Source: Sporomusa sphaeroides DSM 2875
Lineage (GTDB): Bacteria; Bacillota; Negativicutes; Sporomusales; Sporomusaceae
DNA length: 64,000 bases
NCBI RefSeq assembly: GCF_001941975.2
Contig: NZ_CP146991.1
Coordinates: 3,097,001-3,161,000, forward strand
Direction: 5' to 3'
A program made the position numbers and the translations under genes. Every line of letters begins with the position of its first letter. Position 1 is the stretch's first letter. Below, piece after piece: positions 54,685 to 62,817 of the stretch. A model generated the notes under the pieces. That model did no database searches and was not told the DNA's origin. It worked only from the letters and a program-made list of their open reading frames with translations.

Positions 54685-54713
54685 TTGTCCATACATCCGT
54701 ATAATGTTATACT
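54685..54713 (+). promoter_or_regulatory. Promoter of the GntR regulator with possible operator
   Basis: TTGTCC (54685-54690), 17 bp, TATACT (54708-54713). Within it ACATCCGTA-TA-ATGTTA (54693-54709) resembles ACATCCGTA-CAGA-ATGTTA at 54562-54580 near the divergent gene, a candidate shared operator. Confidence 0.7.
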
Positions 54714-54774
54714 AGAACAAGCGATATTTTTGCATAACACAATTACTTTCTCCAATAAGGAAGGATACCGCTCT

Positions 54775-55500
54775 ATGTTAGATAAGAAAAATTCCATACC
54801 CTTGCATTTACAGGTACGAAACATTTTACGAAACGAAATTTTAAAAGGTACTTACACTGAAAAAATCCCTCCGGAATATGATCTTATGAATAAGTTTTCA
54901 GTAAGCCGCGCTACCATACGACGTGCTATCCGCAGCTTAATTGAGGAGGGTGTCCTGGAATCGCGCCAGGGTCTGGGTACCTTTGTCGCTGTCAGACCTA
55001 TCGAAGAATGGCTGGGTAATTTAAGTACCTTCTTTGAAATCATCAAGGAAATGGGCATGACCCCCAATATACAGGTTCTAAGCCAGGAAGTGGTAAAAGC
55101 CCCTCAAGATGCAGCCACAATCTTTAAAACTGACCAAGTATATCGGACAATCAGGCTGCGCTTGGCCAATGATACACCGGTTGTCCTGGAAACGCAGTAT
55201 TACCCGTTAGATATTGGGGAAAAATTGGCAAACTTTGATTTAAACAATGTTTCTACTTATGATATTTTAGAAACCGAGCTTGGAGTCAGCCTCTGGGAGG
55301 CCAAGCAAACAATTGCCGCAATAATCCCGACAGCCGTAGAAAAAAGGCTGCTTGCTTTAACTGTAGAACCCTGTTGCGCGCTTTTGTCCAAACGTTTGGT
55401 AATGGATCATAATAGCAATCCTATTGAATACGAAAAAAGTATTTATCGCAGTGATATGTACGCTTTCCGCATCAATTTAACCCGCGGCAGAAAAAATTAA
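54775..55500 (+). CDS. GntR/HutC-family transcriptional regulator with UTRA domain
   Basis: The ATG at 54775 follows AAGGAAGG; 241 residues. Winged helix: IPLHLQVRNILRNEILKGTY, PPEYDLMNKFSVSRATIRRAIRSLIEEGVLESRQGLGTFV. UTRA ligand domain: VYRTIRLRLANDTPVVLETQYYP, YDILETELGVSLWEAKQTI. It is divergent from the aminotransferase operon with about 390 bp between, so it probably controls taurine genes with taurine or a product as ligand. Confidence 0.92.
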   Translation: MLDKKNSIPLHLQVRNILRNEILKGTYTEKIPPEYDLMNKFSVSRATIRRAIRSLIEEGVLESRQGLGTFVAVRPIEEWLGNLSTFFEIIKEMGMTPNIQVLSQEVVKAPQDAATIFKTDQVYRTIRLRLANDTPVVLETQYYPLDIGEKLANFDLNNVSTYDILETELGVSLWEAKQTIAAIIPTAVEKRLLALTVEPCCALLSKRLVMDHNSNPIEYEKSIYRSDMYAFRINLTRGRKN

Positions 55501-55540
55501 CCGCCAGGATAGTTCCAAACCGGCTGTTCAGAACAACTGC

Positions 55541-55574
55541 AGGCCGGAAAGCTGTTATTGCTTTCCGGCCTTTT
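55541..55574 (+). terminator. Terminator of the GntR regulator gene
   Basis: AGGCCGGAAAG pairs with CTTTCCGGCCT and is followed by TTT, 40 bp below the stop. Confidence 0.88.
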
Positions 55575-55676
55575 GCCATTTGCAGACACTCGGCCTGCCC
55601 CCCAATGTTTCAACTTTGCTGAAACAAGTTCACCAGCGCAAATTAGTCATCAGATAAAAACAACATTTCGGCATGG

Positions 55677-55710
55677 ATGGTTAACTATGTTTTTTATATA
55701 GGTTTACAAT
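55677..55710 (+). promoter_or_regulatory. BirA-type biotin operator 1, overlapping the bioB promoter
   Basis: ATGGTTAAC, 16 bp, GTTTACAAT: each half differs by one base from the Firmicute BirA half-sites ATTGTTAAC / GTTAACAAT. The right half contains the -35 TTTACA (55703-55708) of a promoter whose -10 is TAAAAT (55726-55731), 17-bp spacer, so holo-BirA binding should block transcription. Confidence 0.8.
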
Positions 55711-55740
55711 CCACCCTAAACACTATAAAATAGCAATTAG

Positions 55741-55774
55741 TTGGTAAACTCTTTATTTTTTTCAGGTTAACGAT
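55741..55774 (+). promoter_or_regulatory. BirA-type biotin operator 2, downstream of the bioB promoter
   Basis: TTGGTAAAC, 16 bp, GTTAACGAT. Same spacing as operator 1, 64 bp centre to centre, located just after the expected transcription start and before the AAGGGGG ribosome-binding site. Confidence 0.7.
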
Positions 55775-55798
55775 ATGCAAAACAAGGGGGACTAACAA

Positions 55799-56815
55799 AT
55801 GGGTTCTAATGAAGGCAAAAATATGAGTTATGATTTAATTTTTACATTAGGCAGAAAAGTTCTTAATGGTGAACAATTAACCTTTGCGGAAGCACTGCAG
55901 CTTACGCAAATTGACGAAGCTGATATCCCAATTTTACTGGGTATTGCCAATAAAGTGCGCATAAGATTTACTGGTGATCAGATAGACACTTGCGAGATAG
56001 TTAATGCCCGTTCGGGGGGTTGTTCGGAGGACTGCAAGTTTTGCGCACAGTCCGCTCACCATGATGTAGAATTCGACAGCTATTCTTTAATGAGCGAAGA
56101 TCAGATTCTGCAAGCGGCAAAAACTGCAGAATCCCATGGCGCGTATCGCTTTTGCATTGTGACTGCCGGCTGTGGCATGAAGCATGACCCGGATTTCGAG
56201 AAAATTATCCAGTCAATCCAGCGTATTGGACACGAAACAGGCCTGGAACGCTGCTGTTCATTGGGTATTTTAGCTCCAGATCATGTTAAGTCGCTAAAAG
56301 CAGCAGGGATTACCCGTTACCACCACAACCTTGAAACAAGCAAAAGTTTTTTTGAGCAAATTTGTACAACTCATACCTATGAGGAACGGGTAGAAACAAT
56401 TAAGAATGTTAAGGCAGAAGGCTTAGAAGCCTGTTCTGGCGGTATTATTGGCCTGGGTGAAACCTGGGAGCAGCGTCTTGAACTTGCTTTTGCACTTAAA
56501 GAATTAGATGTTGACTCAATACCCATTAATGTCCTAAATCCTGTTAAAGGAACGGCCCTCGAAGACCGTCCCCCTCTTAAACCACTGGAAGTGCTGCAAA
56601 CCTTTGCGATTTTCAGACTCATCCTGCCTACTAAAATCCTGCGCTATGCCGGCGGCCGCGAAAAAGCCTTGGGAGAACTTGTGCCGCTTGGGTTTCTTTC
56701 CGGAATCAATGGCATGCTAATTGGCAACTACCTTACGACATCCGGACGCGGAGCCGCTGCCGACCTTAACACCGCTCACAGCCTGGGACTCAAACCCATT
56801 TCAGAGCACACATAA
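55799..56815 (+). CDS. bioB: Biotin synthase BioB
   Basis: This 338-residue radical SAM enzyme has the cluster motif SGGCSEDCKFCAQSAHHD. The [2Fe-2S] ligand region and substrate motifs are RFCIVTAGCG, RYHHNLETSKSFFEQICTTHT, CSGGIIGLGETWEQR, IPINVLNPVKGTALED. It inserts sulfur into dethiobiotin. The start follows AAGGGGG by 8 bases. No other bio gene is adjacent, so it may finish biotin from imported or distant precursors. Two BirA-like operators precede it. Confidence 0.96.
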   Translation: MGSNEGKNMSYDLIFTLGRKVLNGEQLTFAEALQLTQIDEADIPILLGIANKVRIRFTGDQIDTCEIVNARSGGCSEDCKFCAQSAHHDVEFDSYSLMSEDQILQAAKTAESHGAYRFCIVTAGCGMKHDPDFEKIIQSIQRIGHETGLERCCSLGILAPDHVKSLKAAGITRYHHNLETSKSFFEQICTTHTYEERVETIKNVKAEGLEACSGGIIGLGETWEQRLELAFALKELDVDSIPINVLNPVKGTALEDRPPLKPLEVLQTFAIFRLILPTKILRYAGGREKALGELVPLGFLSGINGMLIGNYLTTSGRGAAADLNTAHSLGLKPISEHT

Positions 56816-56839
56816 GGACGCAGAGAACAGAATGGTTTG

Positions 56840-56956
56840 TTGACAATATTTACTACGTTATATATAATAATTAATAATTTACTGTCGATTATTTCCGGCT
56901 GATCAGATAGCTGAAGGCCTAGGACAGACTTTTTCTGTCCTAGGCCTTTTATTTTT
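56840..56956 (+). promoter_or_regulatory. CTGATCAG attenuator leader, copy F (GGDEF/HD-GYP gene)
   Basis: TTGACA (56840-56845), 17 bp, TATAAT (56863-56868); 30 bases; CTGATCAG (56899-56906); ATAG; CTGAAGGC (56911-56918). A perfect 15-bp stem AAGGCCTAGGACAGA pairs with TCTGTCCTAGGCCTT (56914-56948), then TTATTTTT. This is the only copy in front of a signalling gene. Confidence 0.87.
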
Positions 56957-57028
56957 CTGGTTAATGCCGCATGCAAGGCTTAAACAAGGAAGTTATGCCG
57001 GGTTAAACGTGTACAAGGAGGAAGCACC

Positions 57029-58543
57029 ATGAGCTTTGATCAACTTAAGACAGTTTTTGTGGTTGTGGGGTTCGCAATGCTGTTCGTGTGCGGGGGCTTC
57101 CTTTACTATTGTAAGAAACGAACACTAAAGTTAATCACCGACTGGCGTAGGATAAAAGCGAGAAATTCTGCCCTGCTGAGGTCGGTTCGCGATTTGCTGC
57201 TGATAGTTAGCCGCAAGGGCGGCATCATGGATTTTAGAAATATCTCGGATCATCCCAATTATTTGCCGACCACTGATTTAGCCGGAAGAATGATTGTCGA
57301 AATCCTGCCTGACAAAATTGCCAGAAACTTATTGCATTATATTGATCGGGCCGTAGATAATCACAGCATCCAACGGTATGAGTACCGACTTGATCATAAC
57401 GGTAATGAAGCCCACTATGAGGCACAGATTATTCCAAGCGGCAAGAACGAGGTTTTGATTATCATCAGAGGGTTGACCGAGCGAAAGCAAATGGAAGAAG
57501 CATGGGAGTTTCTCAGCCTGCGTGATTCCTTAACAGGACTGCACAATCGACGATATTTCGAAAGAGAGATATTGAGGCTCAATACTACTTCTGCCTCTTT
57601 CTCCGGGATCGTTGTCTGCGACATCGACGGCTTGAAGTTTATTAACGACACCTTGGGGCATCCGGCGGGTGATGACTTGATAAAGACGGTAGCCCACCTA
57701 ATCCGGTCTTGTTTTCGTAGTATTGACGTGGTGGCGCGTATCGGCGGCGACGAGTTCGCGGTAATTGTGTGTGATGCCGAGCCGGAAGTTGTTGCCCATG
57801 CCAGTGCCCGGATCAATAAAACTGTCGCCGAACACAACAAAGCCAATAATAATCTTCCGGTCAGTGTTTCTGTGGGCTGGTCGATACCAACGGAAACAAG
57901 CCGCAAGTTTGACGCCTTGTTTATGGAAGCAGACGGGTTGATGTATCGGGAGAAACTGCGTAATAGCGAATGGCAAAAAAAAGCTGTCGTTGAAGCAATT
58001 ATCGCGGCTCTGGAAGTTCGCGATTATATTACCGAGGGGCATGGCGAGCGGCTGAAAGACATTGTTGTATGGATGGCCCAAAAAGTCGGTTTGTCGGAGG
58101 CGAGTTGCAGGAACCTGCGTTTATTTTCGAAGTTTCACGATATTGGTAAAGTTGGCATACCGGACGCCATTTTATTCAAACCTGCCAAGTTATTGCCTGA
58201 AGAGTATAGCATTATGCAGCAGCATTGCGAAATAGGATACCGCATAGCCCAAGCGGTACCGGAGTTGATGCCTATCGCCGAATTGATTCTGCGGCATCAC
58301 GAATGGTGGAACGGAGGAGGATATCCTCTGAAATTGCAGGGAGAGGAAATTCCGGTTGAATGCCGGATACTTGCCCTGGCAGATGCCTATGACGCTATGA
58401 CCAATGACCGGCCGTATCATAAAGCTATGAGTTATGAGGAGGCGTTGCAGGAACTGCGGCGCAATGCGGGAAAACAGTTTGACCCAGTTTTGACAGAGTT
58501 ATTTATTGCCTTGATTGTGAATCAAGTTGATCCGGTCATCTAG
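57029..58543 (+). CDS. Membrane-anchored PAS-like, GGDEF and HD-GYP protein
   Basis: The ATG follows ACAAGGAGG; 504 residues. One membrane helix (VFVVVGFAMLFVCGGFLYY) is followed by a PAS-like sensor at about 45-155. A GGDEF domain near 165-320 has an intact RIGGDEFAVIV motif, and an HD-GYP domain near 330-500 has FHDIGKVGIPD, LRHHEWWNGGGYP and ALADAYDAMTNDRPY. It could both make and break cyclic di-GMP. The sulfur-type attenuator upstream links its level to the signal that controls sulfonate genes. Confidence 0.92.
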   Translation: MSFDQLKTVFVVVGFAMLFVCGGFLYYCKKRTLKLITDWRRIKARNSALLRSVRDLLLIVSRKGGIMDFRNISDHPNYLPTTDLAGRMIVEILPDKIARNLLHYIDRAVDNHSIQRYEYRLDHNGNEAHYEAQIIPSGKNEVLIIIRGLTERKQMEEAWEFLSLRDSLTGLHNRRYFEREILRLNTTSASFSGIVVCDIDGLKFINDTLGHPAGDDLIKTVAHLIRSCFRSIDVVARIGGDEFAVIVCDAEPEVVAHASARINKTVAEHNKANNNLPVSVSVGWSIPTETSRKFDALFMEADGLMYREKLRNSEWQKKAVVEAIIAALEVRDYITEGHGERLKDIVVWMAQKVGLSEASCRNLRLFSKFHDIGKVGIPDAILFKPAKLLPEEYSIMQQHCEIGYRIAQAVPELMPIAELILRHHEWWNGGGYPLKLQGEEIPVECRILALADAYDAMTNDRPYHKAMSYEEALQELRRNAGKQFDPVLTELFIALIVNQVDPVI

Positions 58544-58561
58544 TGTGGCTAGCTTATTGTT

Positions 58562-58690
58562 ATGGCGGCGATTTCCGTTTTTGCCGCCATTCTTGCCATA
58601 GTATTGGGCTTATTACTTGCAAACGGCATCGCGAAGCCCATAGCGAACCCCGATTCTCTTGAAGATTTCTTTTTCTTCTTGAATAAACAA
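58562..58690 (+). pseudogene. Fragment of a chemoreceptor/sensor (membrane helix plus HAMP start)
   Basis: MAAISVFAAILAIVLGLLLANGIAKPIA is the last membrane helix and first HAMP residues of a methyl-accepting protein or kinase. The frame has no ribosome-binding site and then turns into unrelated low-complexity sequence and a terminator, so only debris remains. Confidence 0.6.
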
Positions 58691-58697
58691 AGCAACA

Positions 58698-58730
58698 ACA
58701 AAAAAACCGCGAAATTCGCGGTTTTTTTGT
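58698..58730. terminator. Bidirectional terminator
   Basis: ACCGCGAAATTCGCGGT with A-run before and T-run after, serving the plus-strand c-di-GMP gene and the minus-strand gene at 58754. Confidence 0.88.
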
Positions 58731-58753
58731 GTTGTCTCCATTGTTAAGGTTTT

Positions 58754-59071
58754 CTATTTTCCACCATTGAAAGCTTTTTGCAGCATCTCGGCGGCAGCCT
58801 GAACTGTCTTTTTTGTCTTGCCGCCAACGATAATGTGGTATTCAGTTTTCCACCAGGAACCGCCGACTTTACCAAAAATAATGTTAGTCTGCGGGTGTGC
58901 TGCTGCTGTTTTTTTCACACTGCGGGCAATATGGAATTTAAAGAGAAAAATAACAGATAACGATAACTCGTTGCGAACAGGGTTCTGGACACGGTATATC
59001 TTATTGTCGTCCTTAATTACCGGCTTATCATTCATTTGTAATTGTTTTTCCTGTCGATTGTGGTATTGCAT
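58754..59071 (-). CDS. Hypothetical protein
   Basis: This 105-residue protein starts at an ATG with AAGGGG 8 bases upstream. It ends with a small alpha/beta unit (KVGGSWWKTEYHIIVGGKTKKTVQAAAEMLQKAF) that suggests a compact basic domain. No family is recognised. It has its own terminator downstream. Confidence 0.55.
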   Translation of the reverse strand: MQYHNRQEKQLQMNDKPVIKDDNKIYRVQNPVRNELSLSVIFLFKFHIARSVKKTAAAHPQTNIIFGKVGGSWWKTEYHIIVGGKTKKTVQAAAEMLQKAFNGGK

Positions 59072-59374
59072 GCCAGTGTCCCCTTATCCCTTATATATTT
59101 TTAATTTTTTTAACGTTTATTTCAAATAATATAAAGATATCACAGTAACTGTTTTGTTGCAACTCCGGATATAAACTTGTCAAATTATTCTTGGGCTGAA
59201 AATAGGGTATAAGCTTCCACGAATAAAAGCAAGTAAGGCGCCATAAGCTATGTATAAGGTTCCGAGCAATGGACAATCACTGTACCCAAGAGTTAAGTTT
59301 CTCCCAGCCATTGGTCAGCAAATGCCCCAAGCGCAATAAACCTTCGCAGCAAACTATAAACTGGAGGCGATACT

Positions 59375-59524
59375 ATGACTAAGCCCGAAACTTACCCTGT
59401 AGAACCCCCGGATGCACCCATCCATACCAAGCATCATGACAATCCTATGCCTGAGCCGCTTTCAGGATCTAAGAAAGTAAAAAATCAAAATCACACCGGT
59501 CAGCGCCACGGCGAAGGCTCCTGA
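59375..59524 (+). CDS. Small hydrophilic protein
   Basis: This 49-residue frame starts after GGAGG: MTKPETYPVEPPDAPIHTKH...NHTGQRHGEGS. It is rich in Pro and His and has no hydrophobic core, so it is likely disordered. The good ribosome-binding site and a clear stop support expression. No family is recognised. Confidence 0.5.
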   Translation: MTKPETYPVEPPDAPIHTKHHDNPMPEPLSGSKKVKNQNHTGQRHGEGS

Positions 59525-59629
59525 AAATTCTATTGCCCTGCGCTGAATACCTGACGGTGTGACCGGTAGTAATCATTGAACAATATATGCCCTGCAGTTC
59601 TGCTTGAAGGGAACTGCAGGGAATAATTA

Positions 59630-60070
59630 TCACCTGGAACATTGTAATACCATGGATAAAATAGGATAATGCTTGCCGGCCCCGTCAAATTCAGACCGCT
59701 TAACTACACAAAACCCCATATGTTTATAAAAGCCAACAGCCTGATCATTCTGTTCATTAACATCTACCTGTTTAACTTTCAGTTGATTTATTGCATATGT
59801 AAGCAGTTTTTTACCGATTCCCCTGCCGCGTTCATCAGCATCAATAAACAGCATTTCCAGTTTATCAGCTGCGATTCCTATGAATCCGGTTATTTTGCCG
59901 CCGTTATCTTTATGGCATAATAACTGCACGTTATAAAAATATTCGTTCAAAATTAACGGCTTATAAAATTGAATGTCTTCCTCTGCTAAAAAATCATGGG
60001 TGGCCCGCACAGAAGCTTCCCAAATCTGAATCAGCTTTTCATAATCATCAACAGTCGGTTGTACAATCAT
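59630..60070 (-). CDS. GNAT family N-acetyltransferase
   Basis: The ATG at 60070 follows AAGGGGA by 7 bases; 146 residues. MIVQPTVDDYEKLIQIWEASVRATHDFL, acetyl-CoA motif MLFIDADERGRGIGKKLLTYAI, then VNEQNDQAVGFYKHMGF. It resembles YjaB-type acetyltransferases; the acceptor is unknown. Confidence 0.88.
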   Translation of the reverse strand: MIVQPTVDDYEKLIQIWEASVRATHDFLAEEDIQFYKPLILNEYFYNVQLLCHKDNGGKITGFIGIAADKLEMLFIDADERGRGIGKKLLTYAINQLKVKQVDVNEQNDQAVGFYKHMGFCVVKRSEFDGAGKHYPILSMVLQCSR

Positions 60071-60175
60071 AGCAGTATCCCCTTCCATAGTCAGCCAGAA
60101 CCAGGCAGGATGGCCGTCTGTACCAGGTCTTGTGTTGGCGCGCAAAACGGATACCTGCTGTCAGACTTAAAAATA

Positions 60176-60207
60176 AACAGGCAGGAAGGTTAACCTTCCT
60201 GCCTGTT
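60176..60207 (-). terminator. Perfect palindrome upstream of the GNAT gene
   Basis: AACAGGCAGGAAGGTTAACC and its exact complement form a 32-base perfect palindrome followed on the minus strand by TATTTTTAAG. It may terminate readthrough from the rsgA side; no gene it could serve is visible. Confidence 0.5.
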
Positions 60208-60209
60208 AT

Positions 60210-60760
60210 TCGCATCCATCCCTATAGCATAAAACTTACACGACAATCTCAAACAACCTGTTCCAAACTTACTAAATTGATTTGTCCGCACTCTTAAGGT
60301 AACGCCAGATAGAATCATCCGTTCACTACAAACCAAATGAAAAAACTTGTTTCAAACAGTCACTACTTAGATTCAATACTTAGAGATCAGAAAACTAAAA
60401 CCAGCAAACTAAAACAAAAAACACAATCCCGAACCAGATATACTAACCTCTTGCAATTACGGAAACTGAAAAGTTTCTACCTCCGCATACTTGGTTGAAT
60501 CCAGATCACTATAAGGATGGTGCTTATTTGAATAATAACATAACAATAGCGCTTTTGCAAGTCATTTATTCATAATAAATTAAATTATATCATGGAAACT
60601 ATTTCCACTCATCCTATAGCTTTAAACTTGGCAGACTACTAGGAATTTCATGTGCCTGACAATAAGCAGTGTGTTATAATACAATCATTGAATATGCGGC
60701 CGACAGGAAGCACCAGGCTTTCGCTCGCAGGCTGCATATGATTAACGAAAGGAGCTGTTC
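60210..60760. other. Gene-free AT-rich stretch
   Basis: About 550 bp with no credible coding frame. It contains several A-rich tracts and, at its right end, the promoter region and ribosome-binding site of a short frame ahead of rsgA. Nothing else is recognised. Confidence 0.5.
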
Positions 60761-60762
60761 TT

Positions 60763-60819
60763 ATGTTTAACACTACTATAACGGAGATTGTAACAAGCCG
60801 GGAGGTGTGTACAAAATAA
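60763..60819 (+). CDS. Short upstream frame (18 codons) ahead of rsgA
   Basis: AAAGGAGC is followed 7 bases later by ATG; the peptide reads MFNTTITEIVTSREVCTK. Its end overlaps a hairpin in which GGGAGG (60800-60805) can pair with CCTCCC (60833-60838). It could be a leader peptide or a decayed gene. Confidence 0.4.
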   Translation: MFNTTITEIVTSREVCTK

Positions 60820-60873
60820 TTTAGTGTATATGCCTCCCAAAAGGTAGTAGCCAAACTTTTGGAGGGTAAAAAA

Positions 60874-61953
60874 TTGAGTGAAACAACTATGAGTAAATTA
60901 GGACTCAGCCAAAGCTTTATTACTGAGTCTGCATTATATGCCGGTCTTTATGTGGGGCGGGTAATTTCCCAATATAAAGACCTATACAAAGTCGTAACAG
61001 AAAATGGTGAGCTGGCTGCAACAATCTCCGGCAAGTTTCGTTTCACAATCACAACGTTGGCAGATTATCCTGCAGTAGGCGACTTCGTTATGCTTGACCG
61101 CAATCATGCTGACGCAGGGAATGCAATTATCCACCACGTTCTGACCAGAAAAAGCGCCTTTATCAGAAAGGCTGCTGGAACAGCAAATGCAGAACAGGTG
61201 GTAGCCGCAAATATTGATACGGTTTTTATCTGCATGTCGCTTAATAATGATTTTAATCTTCGCCGGTTAGAGCGCTATCTTGGTGTCGCCTGGGATAGTC
61301 AGGCCATTCCGGTCATTGTGCTTACGAAGGCCGACTTGTGTGATAATCTTCCGCAAAAGCTGGCAGAGCTTGCTGCTGTGGCCGCCGGTGTTGACGTGCT
61401 TGTTACTTCCAGTATGGGCCAGGATGGATTCTTAGCTGTCAACAATTATATTGCCAACGGCAAAACGATTGCTTTTATCGGCTCATCCGGTGTTGGTAAA
61501 TCAACCTTAATTAATAAGCTCATGGGCAAAAACACCCTTGAAACTAAAGAAATAAGAAGTGATGATAAAGGCAGGCATACCACTACCAGACGCGAACTCT
61601 TTGTTCTGCCGGACGGCGGTATCGTTATTGACACCCCGGGAATGAGAGAGCTGGGACTCGAGAGTGCCGACCTGGCAAAAACGTTTGCCGATATTGACGA
61701 ACTTTCAACAAAATGCAAATTCCATGATTGTACTCATACGGGTGAACCCCATTGTGCAGTACAACAGGCCATCAGCGACGGCTTCTTAGCTGCCGAGCGG
61801 CTTGCAAGCTATGTAAAGCTAAAAAAAGAGGCCAGGTATGCGGGCTTGAATGCTAAGCAGATTGAGACGGAAAAGCTTTCCAGCATGTTCGCAGAAATAG
61901 GCGGAATAAAGAATGCACGCAAGTTTCTCAAAGAGAAAAGTAAGAAAAGATAG
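60874..61953 (+). CDS. rsgA: Ribosome small subunit-dependent GTPase A (RsgA)
   Basis: TTG at 60874 is best placed (GGAGGG 7 bases upstream); ATG 60889 is the alternative; 359 residues. OB-fold domain at 30-110, then a circularly permuted GTPase with G4 VLTKADLCD, G1 FIGSSGVGKSTLINKL, G2 KGRHTTTRRELF, G3 IDTPGMRELGL. C-terminal zinc ligands: CKFHDCTHTGEPHCAV. It assists 30S ribosome maturation. Confidence 0.95.
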   Translation: MSETTMSKLGLSQSFITESALYAGLYVGRVISQYKDLYKVVTENGELAATISGKFRFTITTLADYPAVGDFVMLDRNHADAGNAIIHHVLTRKSAFIRKAAGTANAEQVVAANIDTVFICMSLNNDFNLRRLERYLGVAWDSQAIPVIVLTKADLCDNLPQKLAELAAVAAGVDVLVTSSMGQDGFLAVNNYIANGKTIAFIGSSGVGKSTLINKLMGKNTLETKEIRSDDKGRHTTTRRELFVLPDGGIVIDTPGMRELGLESADLAKTFADIDELSTKCKFHDCTHTGEPHCAVQQAISDGFLAAERLASYVKLKKEARYAGLNAKQIETEKLSSMFAEIGGIKNARKFLKEKSKKR

Positions 61954-62036
61954 GGTTTTTAGATTGTATAGGGCGGCCAAACTCATCGCCAAGATACGAT
62001 CGGTATAAATTCTGCGCTTCAGGGATAGTTCCAATA

Positions 62037-62080
62037 AATAAGCTCCGCTCAGTCTGCTTCAGGCTGTTGCGGAGCTTATT
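62037..62080 (+). terminator. Terminator of rsgA
   Basis: AATAAGCTCCGC pairs with GCGGAGCTTATT around a 20-base loop; weak T-run (GCTTTAT). Confidence 0.7.
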
Positions 62081-62152
62081 GCTTTATCCTTATAGTATCC
62101 GCAAATAGCCATATTAGGCCCTTATGTTGCCGAAGACAAACTGAAGTCCGTT

Positions 62153-62677
62153 TTACAAGCATTGAAGCTGCTGATACATCTCCTTAAAAATCTGGATATG
62201 GCGTTTCTCATCAAGTATGATGCGGTTTAAGATCGCCACGATATTCCTATCGCAGATGATATTCGCCTGTCTGGTATATTTGCGGATGGCTGCTCTTTCC
62301 GCTTCAATTGATTCGGCAATTAGGGCGCATATTTCACGCGGATAGCTGATAAACGAAGGCGACCACCAGCGTTTGCGTGGCCGCCCGCACCAGAGCCGCG
62401 GGTCTGCGCCAAGCTGCATTGCAAGCTCAGCAAAGATATTGAGGTGATGCATTTCAACAATGCTGATGTGGTGGAAGCAGGTCGCAATTGCACCAAACTG
62501 CGGCTTCGCTACCACAGCAATGTAAAAATACCGAGTGATATCACTCATCTCGGAGACAACATCTCCCATATTGCTAAGCATCTTGTCGGCATAAACGGGA
62601 TTGGGTCCATCCACGCGCACTGGCGGATACGGCGCGTTCACCTTGTAGTGGCATTCGTGGATGTTGTTATCGTGCAT
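62153..62677 (-). CDS. Ferritin-like diiron protein
   Basis: This 174-residue helical protein has E/H metal motifs: MSDITRYFYIAVVAKPQ, CFHHISIVEMHHLNIFAEL, IAESIEAERAAIRKYTRQA, ILDEKRHIQIFKEMYQQL. This matches the ferritin/rubrerythrin-like four-helix fold with ExxH pairs. It may protect against peroxide or store iron. Stop is followed by no clear terminator. Confidence 0.82.
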   Translation of the reverse strand: MHDNNIHECHYKVNAPYPPVRVDGPNPVYADKMLSNMGDVVSEMSDITRYFYIAVVAKPQFGAIATCFHHISIVEMHHLNIFAELAMQLGADPRLWCGRPRKRWWSPSFISYPREICALIAESIEAERAAIRKYTRQANIICDRNIVAILNRIILDEKRHIQIFKEMYQQLQCL

Positions 62678-62817
62678 CTATCTTCCTCCTTCTCATACCG
62701 GCATGGTACAGTGTATTAGCGAGGATAGAAGATTATGATAGTTCCGCCCTTCCTGTCAAACCAGGTGTTATTTTAGCATCCACTGCTAAGGCATGGAAGC
62801 AAGCTGTTGCAGGCCAT

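Noticed and set aside
17299..56956. Reading the six leaders as S-box (SAM-I) or T-box elements
   Set aside because: The S-box core (AGAGG / GGTGGAGGGAC type) and the T-box bulge sequence are absent, and copy C has no room for an upstream aptamer.
60176..60207. CRISPR repeat or transposon end
   Set aside because: It is a single perfect palindrome with no second copy or spacer pattern in the window.
60648..60854. 68-codon minus-strand frame upstream of rsgA
   Set aside because: No ribosome-binding site or motif; it overlaps the plus-strand leader of rsgA.
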